Assembly: GCA_002306055.1 (NCBI GenBank)
Contig: DBRR01000022.1
Coordinates: 27,089 to 91,088, forward strand
Source of the DNA: Anaerolineaceae bacterium UBA1363
Lineage (GTDB): Bacteria; Chloroflexota; Anaerolineae; Anaerolineales; Anaerolineaceae
Direction: 5' to 3'
Length of the DNA: 64,000 nucleotides
The position numbers were made by a program, and so were the translations under genes. The notes under the pieces were generated by a model. That model ran no database searches, was not told the origin of the DNA, and saw nothing but the letters and a program-made list of their open reading frames with translations. Positions 16,994 to 24,676 of this stretch are shown here, in pieces. Position 1 is the first letter of the stretch, and each line of letters begins with the position of its first letter.

Positions 16994-18379
16994 TTAAATT
17001 TGCAACAGGCGTTTGGTTGCCTGGTTGTGTTTCTCAACCTGTTTGCGAACATCGAGCGTGGTCAGGTGACCTTCTCGTACGATGACCTCTCCGCCGACGA
17101 CCGTCCAGTTTGCCTTGACTGGCTGGCAGAAAAGAATGGCGGCAAGGGGGTCAGTGATTGCGCCGGCATAGTCCAACTGGTGCAGGTCCATGGCGAAGAA
17201 ATCCGCGCATTTGCCAACCTCGAGTGAACCGATATCCTTGCGTCCGAGTACCGCTGCGCCGCCGCGCGTGGCGATTGAGAGCGCCTGGCGGGCAGTCATG
17301 AGTGGTGGAGCGTCTGGCGCAGAGCGAGAGGCGCCTTTGATGCCGCTATTGAGACGAGCGAGCAGCATTGCCTGGCGCACTTCGTTCAGCATATGAGAGC
17401 CATCATTGCTGGCAGAGCCATCCACGCCGAGCCCCAGTTTAACACCGCGCGCCAGCATGTTCATCACCGGCGCAATGCCAGATGCCAGGCGCATGTTGGA
17501 GGAAGGGCAGTGTGCCACACCGCAGCCGTAACGTGCGTAAAGGTCCATTTCGGCTTCATTTACCCACACTGAGTGGGCAAACCAGACGTCATCCGCGATC
17601 CAGTCGACCGTCTGCATGTAAGCCACCGGCTTGTGCCCGAATTTTGCCAGGCAGAAGTCGTCCTCATCCTCGGTTTCTGCGAGGTGGGTGTGGAGATGGA
17701 CGCCATATTTACGTGCCAAAACAGCCGATTCGCGCATCAGTTCACCCGTAACGCTAAAAGGCGAACATGGTGCCAGCACAATTTGTAGTTTGGAGCCGGG
17801 TTTGGGATCATGGTACCGCTGAATCAGACGCTCGCTGTCCTTGAGGATATTCTCTTCTGTATCCACAACGGAATCAGGTGGAAGCCCACCTTGTGACTGA
17901 CCGAGGCTCATTGAGCCGCGCGACGCATGCAGGCGCAGTCCGATTTCTGCCGCGGCAGCGATCTCGTCGTCCAGTTTGCTGCCATTGGGGAACAGGTAGA
18001 GGTGATCTGAAGCAGTCGTGCAGCCGGAGAGTGCCAATTCTGCCAGGGCGGTTTGAGTGCTGGTGAAGATATCCTCCGGGGTCATGCGCGCCCAGATTGG
18101 GTAGAGCGTGGTCAGCCAGTTGAAAAGGTTGGCATCCTGTGCAGCAGGCAAAGCGCGCGTCAGGGTCTGATAAAAATGGTGATGGGTGTTAATCAGACCA
18201 GGCAGGACGATATGGTGGCTGAGATCCAATACTTCGTCAGCGCTTTGCGGCAGATCAGCCTGGCTGCCAATTTGTTCGATAAAACCATCCCGACAGAAGA
18301 TCGCGGCATCTTTCAACTCGCGGTCCTGCCCGTCCATAGTGACAATCAGGTCTGCGTTTTTGACGAGTAAGGTCGGCAT
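16994..18379 (-). CDS. 8-oxoguanine deaminase-like amidohydrolase
   Basis: A 461-residue amidohydrolase-superfamily protein of the TRZ/ATZ/SsnA branch. Metal and catalytic motifs are NTHHHFYQT near residue 65, HTHLAETEDE near 235, WFAHSVWV near 270 and GLGVDGSASND near 320. The CPSSNMRLASG block and the last motif are characteristic of 8-oxoguanine deaminases, which turn 8-oxoguanine into urate. Deamination of guanine or another ring is an alternative. It ends 42 nt before the arcC start on the same strand and fits a purine-scavenging cluster. Confidence 0.82.
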   Translation of the reverse strand: MPTLLVKNADLIVTMDGQDRELKDAAIFCRDGFIEQIGSQADLPQSADEVLDLSHHIVLPGLINTHHHFYQTLTRALPAAQDANLFNWLTTLYPIWARMTPEDIFTSTQTALAELALSGCTTASDHLYLFPNGSKLDDEIAAAAEIGLRLHASRGSMSLGQSQGGLPPDSVVDTEENILKDSERLIQRYHDPKPGSKLQIVLAPCSPFSVTGELMRESAVLARKYGVHLHTHLAETEDEDDFCLAKFGHKPVAYMQTVDWIADDVWFAHSVWVNEAEMDLYARYGCGVAHCPSSNMRLASGIAPVMNMLARGVKLGLGVDGSASNDGSHMLNEVRQAMLLARLNSGIKGASRSAPDAPPLMTARQALSIATRGGAAVLGRKDIGSLEVGKCADFFAMDLHQLDYAGAITDPLAAILFCQPVKANWTVVGGEVIVREGHLTTLDVRKQVEKHNQATKRLLQI

Positions 18380-18394
18380 GGGAACCTCCTGGGA

Positions 18395-19276
18395 TTATGA
18401 CTGGTCAGCCAATTCGGCTGCGCGGAGCGTGTTTTTAAGCAGCATGGCGATGGTCATCGGTCCGACGCCGCCAGGCACAGGGGTGATAGCGCTGGCAACT
18501 TCCGACACTTCATCAAAAGCCACGTCGCCCACGAGGCGGTAGCCTCGTTTGGCGCTGGCATCTTCCTTACGGTTGATGCCTACATCGATCACGATAGCCC
18601 CCGGCTTTACCCATTCTTTCTTGACGAATTCAGGCTGACCGATGGCTGCCACCAGGATGTCTGCTTGCCTGACCACAGAAGGCAGGTCGCGCGTGCGGGA
18701 ATGGCAGATGGTGACAGTGGCGTTGGCTTTGACCAGCAGCAGGGCTACCGGCATACCGACGATATTCGAACGTCCCAGCACTACGGCGTTCGCTCCACTC
18801 AGTTGAGCACCAGCGCGTTCCAGAAGCACCATGCAGCCGGCAGGCGTGCAGGGCACAAAGACAGGTTCGCGGCCTTTTTGCGCCAGCCGTCCGATATTGA
18901 CCGGGTGGAAACCATCCACATCCTTGTTGAGGTCGATCGCGGAGAGCACTTTTTCTTCATCCAGGTGGCGGGGAAGGGGCAATTGCACCAGGATGCCGTT
19001 AACTGCAGGGTCGGCATTCAGTTTACGTACCAGAGTTTCGACCTCATCCTGAGTGGAATCTTCAGGTAGATCGTAACCAAAAGAGTTGATTCCTACCTCG
19101 GCGCACGCTTTTTGCTTATTACGTACGTAAACCTGCGAGGCTGGATTTTCACCTACCAGCACGGTAGCCAGACCAGGCGCTCGGAGACCTCTTTGCAGAC
19201 GGTCTTCAATAGCTGCTTTAACTCCGTCACGGATTTCCTGCCCAATCTGTTTCCCATCAATGATATTCGCGCTCAT
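18395..19276 (-). CDS. folD: Methylenetetrahydrofolate dehydrogenase / cyclohydrolase
   Basis: 293 residues. The bifunctional cytosolic enzyme oxidises 5,10-methylene-THF to methenyl-THF and hydrolyses that to 10-formyl-THF. The YVRNKQKAC segment carries the catalytic lysine. ILVQLPLPRHLD, KDVDGFHP, PCTPAGC, GRSNIVGMP and the C-terminal PVPGGVGPMTIAML are all standard. It is the first gene of the long minus-strand run and is divergent from udk. 10-formyl-THF could serve purine synthesis or one-carbon metabolism alongside serine synthesis (serA, same strand). Confidence 0.96.
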   Translation of the reverse strand: MSANIIDGKQIGQEIRDGVKAAIEDRLQRGLRAPGLATVLVGENPASQVYVRNKQKACAEVGINSFGYDLPEDSTQDEVETLVRKLNADPAVNGILVQLPLPRHLDEEKVLSAIDLNKDVDGFHPVNIGRLAQKGREPVFVPCTPAGCMVLLERAGAQLSGANAVVLGRSNIVGMPVALLLVKANATVTICHSRTRDLPSVVRQADILVAAIGQPEFVKKEWVKPGAIVIDVGINRKEDASAKRGYRLVGDVAFDEVSEVASAITPVPGGVGPMTIAMLLKNTLRAAELADQS

Positions 19277-19312
19277 GTTTACCTCCGTGGGTCATTATAC
19301 CCGAAAGGACGG

Positions 19313-19318
19313 TATAAT
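19313..19318 (+). promoter_or_regulatory. -10 box TATAAT for udk, leaderless spacing
   Basis: A perfect TATAAT ends 6 nt before the ATG at 19325, placing the predicted transcription start on the A of the ATG. No convincing -35 hexamer is visible 16-18 bp upstream. Confidence 0.65.
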
Positions 19319-19324
19319 TTGCAC

Positions 19325-19954
19325 ATGCCCACATCTTATACTCCGTTGATTATCGGTATTGCAGGTGGATCCGGCTCAGGGAAAACGACCCTGGCGAATA
19401 GCATCCTCGAAGCAATCGGGGAAGATAAAATCGCCCTTTTACCGCATGATGCCTATTATCGGGACCAGCGCAATAAAAGCTTGGAAGAGCGGCGGTTAGT
19501 CAATTATGACCACCCAGATTCACTTGAAACAGATCTGATGATAAAACACATTCAAACTCTCACGCGTGGGGAAGCGATTGACTTGCCGGTATACGATTTC
19601 AAACAACAAACACGGGTGGCAGAAACAGTCCCCATCCAGCCAAAACCGATCATCTTGGTGGAGGGAATCCTCATTTTTGTTGAACCTAAGCTGCGCAATC
19701 TGTTCTCGATGAAGCTCTTTGTGGACACCGATCAGGACATCTGCTTCATTCGACGTTTGCTAAGGGATGTTACCGAACGTGGTCGCACAGTTGAATCCGT
19801 GATCGATCAATACCTGAGAACTGTCCGTCCAAGTTTCATTGAATTCGTGGAGCCAACCAAGCGTTTTGCGGACGTGATTATCCCCGTGGGTGGTCAGAAC
19901 ACGGTAGCTTCAGATATGGTGATCGCGCGCCTGAAAGCGTTGCTGCCAGATTGA
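19325..19954 (+). CDS. udk: Uridine kinase
   Basis: 209 residues. The Walker A motif is GIAGGSGSGKTTL at residues 10-22. LLPHDAYYRDQ, VNYDHPDSLETD, VYDFKQQTR and VEGILIF are typical of uridine/cytidine kinases, which phosphorylate uridine and cytidine in pyrimidine salvage. A longer in-frame reading from 19112 is rejected because it crosses the folD promoter region and the udk -10 box. Its stop overlaps the TTG start of the next gene. Confidence 0.94.
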   Translation: MPTSYTPLIIGIAGGSGSGKTTLANSILEAIGEDKIALLPHDAYYRDQRNKSLEERRLVNYDHPDSLETDLMIKHIQTLTRGEAIDLPVYDFKQQTRVAETVPIQPKPIILVEGILIFVEPKLRNLFSMKLFVDTDQDICFIRRLLRDVTERGRTVESVIDQYLRTVRPSFIEFVEPTKRFADVIIPVGGQNTVASDMVIARLKALLPD

Positions 19955-20505
19955 CCGTGGAAGAAAAACTCAAATTCACGAAACCTCAACTTTTGTTACG
20001 TATAGCGCTGCTGGTTTTGTTGCTGGCAGGCACCGTTCTCCTTATTCTCAACCGTGACGAAATTCAACACCTGGCAATCTACGGCTATTCAGGAATCTTC
20101 CTTGTATCGCTGCTTTCTAACGCCACGATTCTGCTCCCTCTGCCTGGGGTGATGATCACCTCAGCCATGGCTATGGCCTTTAACCCACTCTGGGTGGCGA
20201 TGGCTTCCGGTGCTGGGGCGGCATTAGGCGAACTTTCGGGATATCTGGTTGGGTTCAGTGGGCAGCCCATGCTTGAAAAGTCCGAAAGAGTACAAAAACT
20301 GACAGGATGGATGCAGCGCAATCAATCCTGGACAATCCTCCTGCTGGCGTTCATCCCCAATCCATTGTTTGATATGGCTGGGTTTATCGCTGGTGCATCC
20401 CAAATGCCCGTTTGGAAGTTTTTGTTATTTTGCCTGATTGGAAAAATCGCCAAGATGCTGGTGTTTGCTTATCTTGGTGCAGGTATCTTTAGTGTTTTCG
20501 AGTAG
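19951..20505 (+). CDS. VTT/DedA-type membrane protein
   Basis: 184 residues with about four to five hydrophobic helices. The central block GIFLVSLLSNATILLPLPG followed by a Gly/Ala-rich helix, and the later FIPNPLFDMAGFIAGAS, match the VTT (SNARE-associated, DedA/YqaA) domain. Members include undecaprenyl-phosphate flippases, but this one is unassigned. The likely start is TTG at 19951, overlapping the udk stop as TTGA. GTG at 19957 is an alternative. Coupling with udk is probable. Confidence 0.8.
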   Translation: MTVEEKLKFTKPQLLLRIALLVLLLAGTVLLILNRDEIQHLAIYGYSGIFLVSLLSNATILLPLPGVMITSAMAMAFNPLWVAMASGAGAALGELSGYLVGFSGQPMLEKSERVQKLTGWMQRNQSWTILLLAFIPNPLFDMAGFIAGASQMPVWKFLLFCLIGKIAKMLVFAYLGAGIFSVFE

Positions 20506-20561
20506 TGAACAGTTGAAATCACGCGCAGACTACTTTCCAGCACAAGGCATCCATGCCTGTG

Positions 20562-20567
20562 TATAAT
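20562..20567 (+). promoter_or_regulatory. -10 box TATAAT for rsmG, leaderless spacing
   Basis: A perfect TATAAT ends 6 nt before the ATG at 20574. An earlier in-frame ATG at 20553 lies upstream of this box and would not be in the transcript. Confidence 0.62.
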
Positions 20568-20573
20568 CGTGAC

Positions 20574-21302
20574 ATGCATAATTGGATTGAATTAGCGGAA
20601 AACCATCTCGGCATCACTTTGTCTGATCAGCAGCAGTACCAATTCCAGCTCCTCCAGGATGAATTGCTCGAGTGGAATGAAAAAATCAACCTGACCGCTA
20701 TTCGGGATGCCCAGGGAATACAGGAGAAACACTTTTTCGGCTCCTTAACCTGTTTTCTTGGCTTTGAGAAATGGCCCGAAAGCCTGATCGATGTAGGCAG
20801 CGGGGCAGGATTCCCGGGTTTGCCAGTTAAGATCGTCATCCCCGAAATGCGATTGACCTTGGTGGAATCCGTCGATAAGAAAGCAAACTTTTCCCGACAT
20901 ATCGTCGACAAACTGGGTTTGACGAACGTCACAGTCCTCTCAAAACGCGTAGAAGAGGTCGCGCGCATGCCCGCACACCGTGAGGCGTACGATATAGCTG
21001 TTGCGCGGGCAGTCGCGCCAGCTCCAACCCTGGCGGAGTATCTCCTGCCTTTAGTCAAAGTGGGCGGGAGGAGCCTGATGCAAAAAGGGACGCGCGGGCC
21101 GGAAGAGATCAGGGAAGCAGAAAAGATCATTGATCTTTGCGGTGGAGAAATCAGTGATGTTCTGCATTTGGATTTCGAAGGGATAGAAGGCGAAGGGAAC
21201 CTGGTGATCATCAACAAGGTGCGGCATACCCCCCGGGAGTTCCCGCGCGCGGTTGGCATCCCCGCCAAAAAACCGATCCTGACTTCTGAGGGCAGGAAGT
21301 AA
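20574..21302 (+). CDS. rsmG: 16S rRNA (guanine-N7)-methyltransferase
   Basis: 242 residues. It has the GidB/RsmG signature: WNEKINLTAI near residue 35, DVGSGAGFPGLPVKI as the SAM-binding motif near 75, and DIAVARAVAP near 140. The enzyme methylates N7 of G527 in 16S rRNA, and loss gives low-level streptomycin resistance in other bacteria. The start is set by the TATAAT 6 nt upstream. It is not beside mnmG or parAB here. Confidence 0.93.
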   Translation: MHNWIELAENHLGITLSDQQQYQFQLLQDELLEWNEKINLTAIRDAQGIQEKHFFGSLTCFLGFEKWPESLIDVGSGAGFPGLPVKIVIPEMRLTLVESVDKKANFSRHIVDKLGLTNVTVLSKRVEEVARMPAHREAYDIAVARAVAPAPTLAEYLLPLVKVGGRSLMQKGTRGPEEIREAEKIIDLCGGEISDVLHLDFEGIEGEGNLVIINKVRHTPREFPRAVGIPAKKPILTSEGRK

Positions 21303-21347
21303 CAGATTCCATTCATTCGGGTTAATCATAATTAAGCTGATCATCTT

Positions 21348-22367
21348 ATGAAAACAGAATTGACTTTCTTTTGCGAATTAAATGCTGAAGATTTACAGAA
21401 GCTCTTTGAAGACCGTTTTGTTTTTGATGACCTGAAGACGCTTAATGCTGGAATCTCGCTGGGCATCCTCGACTTTTCTTCTGAACGCGTAAATGTGGTC
21501 CGAAAACTCAACCGCCTCGGCATTCCTGTGACTGCCTGGTTACTGCTCCCAGAGGAGCAGGGTTATTGGTTTAACCTCGGGAATTACACCGAGGCAACTG
21601 CGCGTTACCAGGCATTCAAGGTTTGGAGCGAAGAAAACCAGCTCGAGTGGGCGGCGGTTGGTCTGGACATTGAAACGGATATTAATGAACTGAAAGGTTT
21701 CACTGATGATCGGGGAGCTGTCATCCAAAAAGCACTCAGACGCCTGAAAGATACCAAAGCCTACCGACTTGCGAAAAATGCCTATGAAGCGTTGGTCGCG
21801 CAAATCCATGAGGATGGATATTTGGTTGAGAGCTATCACTTTCCCCTGATCGTGGATGATCGTGCGGCAGGTTCAACTGTTTTGCAGCGCGTGGCAGGCC
21901 TCGTGGAAATTCCGGCAGACAGAGAAGTTTTGATGCTGTATTCGAGCTTTTTCAGACCGCATGGACAGTCGGTGTTGTGGAGTTACGCCCAAAACGCTCA
22001 GGCGATTGGGATTGGCAATACCGGGGGCGGCATTCAGGCGGGTGCGCTTGAAAAGGTGCCCTATCTAAGTTGGGATGAGTTCGCGACCGATCTGCGCCTG
22101 GCACGCCGCAGCGGCAAGCCGATTTATGTCTTCAGCCTTGAGGGTTGTGTTCGGCAGGGGTTTCTGCCGCGCCTGTTTACTTTTGATTGGCAAGCCGAGG
22201 TCGAATTGCCCAGGACGGCCCTCGTCTCTGCTGGCAGAGGCGGATTGAAAGGTCTATTGTGGGTAATTGAACGTCCCCTGTTAATCCTGGCCGGATTGGC
22301 TGGGGTGATTGGCACCGTGCTGATGATCAAATCCCATGGGAAATCGAAAAAAAACCGCAAGCAGTAG
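21348..22367 (+). CDS. Unknown protein with C-terminal membrane helix
   Basis: 339 residues, no signal peptide. The first ~290 residues alternate predicted strands and helices, with blocks GIPVTAWLLLPEEQGYWFN and WAAVGLDIETDIN. These recall a TIM-barrel hydrolase, but I cannot name a family. Near the C-terminus GLLWVIERPLLILAGLAGV looks like one membrane helix, followed by a Lys/Arg-rich tail (KSHGKSKKNRKQ). The catalytic part would then face the cytoplasm by the positive-inside rule. Confidence 0.75.
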   Translation: MKTELTFFCELNAEDLQKLFEDRFVFDDLKTLNAGISLGILDFSSERVNVVRKLNRLGIPVTAWLLLPEEQGYWFNLGNYTEATARYQAFKVWSEENQLEWAAVGLDIETDINELKGFTDDRGAVIQKALRRLKDTKAYRLAKNAYEALVAQIHEDGYLVESYHFPLIVDDRAAGSTVLQRVAGLVEIPADREVLMLYSSFFRPHGQSVLWSYAQNAQAIGIGNTGGGIQAGALEKVPYLSWDEFATDLRLARRSGKPIYVFSLEGCVRQGFLPRLFTFDWQAEVELPRTALVSAGRGGLKGLLWVIERPLLILAGLAGVIGTVLMIKSHGKSKKNRKQ

Positions 22368-22428
22368 CCGCATCTGGCCGAGCAATGCCGCTAAACCTCC
22401 TCTTAATTTTCTTTAGTAATAAATTGGA

Positions 22429-23256
22429 TTAGTTGAAACTGTCCACAAGCCTTGCCCACTCAGCCATGCTGAGCGTTTCTGCACGGCGGGAAGGCTCAAT
22501 GTCAGCCTCAAGCAGCCTGGCTTCGACCTCATTGGCGGGCAGGCTCAAGCCAGCCGAAAGCGAATTACGCAGCGTTTTGCGCTTCTGCCCAAAACCGGCA
22601 TGCGCCAACTTGAAAAACAGATCCAGCTGCGATGAGCGAATGAGCGGCTCGGGATGGAGGCGGATGCGCAGCACCGCGGAGTCTACATCCGGCGCGGGGA
22701 AGAAACTGCCTGCCGGGATCGTGCTGACTATCTCCGGCTCACCGTAAACGAAAACCGATAGCGAAAGCAAGCTCATCTTGCCATCGCGCGCCACGATGCG
22801 TTGCGCAACCTCTTTTTGGATTGTCAGGATCACGCGTGAAGGCTTAACAGCGGCTTCGAGCAAGTGGCGGATGATCGCGGAGGTGATGTAGTAGGGGATA
22901 TTTGCCACCACTACGTAATGTTCCTGGCTAACGAGAGTTGCAGGATCAAGCTCCAGAATATCACCAGGCACTATCTGAACATTGGTAAAAGGCTTTAAAG
23001 CTTCCGCGAGCGGCTCGAGCATGTGGCGGTCAATCTCAACCGTGGTTACGCGCGCGCAAGTCTGTGCCAGCAAGTAGGTCAGGCTGCCCAACCCTGCGCC
23101 AATTTCGAGCACTTCTTCGCTGCCAGAGAGTTCCGCGGCATCGATCACTTTCATCAGACCTGCTGGCTCCACCAAAAAATTTTGCCCCAGAGATTTCTTG
23201 GGCTGGATGTGGTAGCGCTTCAGTAGGGGTTGGATGTTCAGAAGCTCAAGGCTCAT
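22429..23256 (-). CDS. rsmA: 16S rRNA dimethyladenosine transferase
   Basis: 275 residues. KKSLGQNFLVEP near residue 20, VLEIGAGLGSLTYLLA as the SAM-binding motif near 48, and VVANIPYYITSAII (the NIPY catalytic block) near 118 identify KsgA/RsmA. This enzyme dimethylates A1518 and A1519 of 16S rRNA. The ATG overlaps the TGA of the YabE-like gene by 4 nt. The order pth-mfd-YabE-like-rsmA resembles the Firmicutes neighbourhood of these genes. Confidence 0.96.
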   Translation of the reverse strand: MSLELLNIQPLLKRYHIQPKKSLGQNFLVEPAGLMKVIDAAELSGSEEVLEIGAGLGSLTYLLAQTCARVTTVEIDRHMLEPLAEALKPFTNVQIVPGDILELDPATLVSQEHYVVVANIPYYITSAIIRHLLEAAVKPSRVILTIQKEVAQRIVARDGKMSLLSLSVFVYGEPEIVSTIPAGSFFPAPDVDSAVLRIRLHPEPLIRSSQLDLFFKLAHAGFGQKRKTLRNSLSAGLSLPANEVEARLLEADIEPSRRAETLSMAEWARLVDSFN

Positions 23257-24626
23257 GGCAATATCGCTGCAACGTAGGCAGGCACGGGAGTCAGGAAGTA
23301 AATTACGGTCCAGTCGTGCCAGGAGACGTAGTTTTCATCATCATACCCCAGGTCTATCCAATATCTGCCTGGGATACCGTAGCCAGAATCGGCGATGATG
23401 CCGTGCCCGTAACCCGGCACGTAAACTGGCTGCATCTCCAGGCCGTTGTACCATGAAGCCGCTACTGCCACAATTCCCTTGGTTAGGGGGAGGCCGGAGC
23501 GCGTCTGTGCACCAGACTCTGAAGGATGATAAGAGGTGGCATAAACGCTCACCTTGCGCCAGTATTCAATCGTCTGCCCGTCTACCACTTCGGTTTTGAT
23601 GACCACCTTGGTTCCTCTGCCCAAAACCGCATCGGCGGGGTCGGAAGCTTTCCAGGGACCTTCCTCCTGGGTGAGGACGATCTTGCCATTCTCGACGCGG
23701 TTGCGCTGGCGCGAAACAACCAACCCAACCTGACCCGGAGTGATCACCGAGGTTGTGTCCAACTCGGCTTCGGGATCAAGTTGATAGGTGTAATTGAAGG
23801 CGGTCTCATCCTTGACCAAGGTGATACTTTCTGCGCCCTGGATGAGGCTGATCTGCCCGTTTTCTGGCAGAGGTTGGTCATCCGGCGGGATGGAGCGGTC
23901 AAGGTTTTGGAGGGCAAGACCCAGTTCTGCCAGGGCTTCACCTACCGTGGGAGCGGCGGACATGCCGCTGAGGGTCTGATTGCCAAGGGTGACTGTAAGG
24001 CTTTTTGCCTTGGCCAGAGTGAACGTGTTTTGGTCTTGGAGTAAGGTGTCTGGCGGGGAGGAGAGGCGGTCCTCAGGCTGTAATTGGATGCCAGCTTCGG
24101 CGAGCGCTTCAGCCAGAGTGGCTTTTTGCGTGAAAAGTGTTCGGGTTTCACCATCAATTTCCACTACGATTTGCTTTGCGGGGATAAACTGCAGCCTTGC
24201 TTCTGTGCCATTCGCTAATGGCTCATAAGGATTGATAATTTGATCATTCAGCAAAAGCAAATCTTTGGGGAAGAGACGGATCCCGGCTTCTTGCAGCAGG
24301 TTGGCTGGCAGTAATTCCGGGCTTTGGAGCGACAGGCTCTCACCACTGGTATCAATTTCCACCAGGCGAGTCCGTTGAAGGCTCAGGCGGTTGGGCAAGC
24401 TCAGCGAAAAGGTATCGGGATCGATTGAGGTACGGTCGTCTGGCTGGAGTTCGTAGTTGAGCTGGCGGAGGAGCCCACGCAAGCTGAAAGCGGTGGTTCG
24501 CACGTGCAAGGTCTGCCCATCCACACTCAATTGATAGGGGTGCCAAAGGTGGGCAAAGAGTAAGCCAAGCCCGCTCAGGACGAGCGTGATGCTCAGTACA
24601 ATCATCACTTTTCGTTGCTTAGTCAT
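23253..24626 (-). CDS. YabE/RpfB-like protein: DUF348 repeats, G5 and 3D domains
   Basis: 457 residues. An N-terminal membrane anchor (about 8-26) is followed by three DUF348-like ubiquitin-fold repeats starting near 32, 148 and 195 and a G5-type segment near 270-345. A C-terminal 3D domain contains TSYHPSESGAQTRSG and YGHGIIADSGYGIPG, with the Asp residues typical of this lytic transglycosylase-related beta-barrel. Family members remodel peptidoglycan outside the membrane, and YabE and RpfB are linked to germination or resuscitation. It sits between mfd and rsmA, as YabE sits near ksgA in Firmicutes, and overlaps rsmA by 4 nt. Confidence 0.87.
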   Translation of the reverse strand: MTKQRKVMIVLSITLVLSGLGLLFAHLWHPYQLSVDGQTLHVRTTAFSLRGLLRQLNYELQPDDRTSIDPDTFSLSLPNRLSLQRTRLVEIDTSGESLSLQSPELLPANLLQEAGIRLFPKDLLLLNDQIINPYEPLANGTEARLQFIPAKQIVVEIDGETRTLFTQKATLAEALAEAGIQLQPEDRLSSPPDTLLQDQNTFTLAKAKSLTVTLGNQTLSGMSAAPTVGEALAELGLALQNLDRSIPPDDQPLPENGQISLIQGAESITLVKDETAFNYTYQLDPEAELDTTSVITPGQVGLVVSRQRNRVENGKIVLTQEEGPWKASDPADAVLGRGTKVVIKTEVVDGQTIEYWRKVSVYATSYHPSESGAQTRSGLPLTKGIVAVAASWYNGLEMQPVYVPGYGHGIIADSGYGIPGRYWIDLGYDDENYVSWHDWTVIYFLTPVPAYVAAILP

Positions 24627-24676
24627 CAGAGCTTAAATGTATCACAGGCTTGAAAAATGTTGATCGCAGTGTCAAT

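Noticed and set aside
12189..18379. Biosynthetic gene cluster for a natural product
   Set aside because: Despite a nearby glycosyltransferase and PLP enzyme, there are no core biosynthetic or export genes. Catabolic and housekeeping roles fit better.
19112..19324. N-terminal extension of uridine kinase
   Set aside because: It lies upstream of the -10 box at 19313 and overlaps the divergent folD start. The kinase P-loop needs no such extension.
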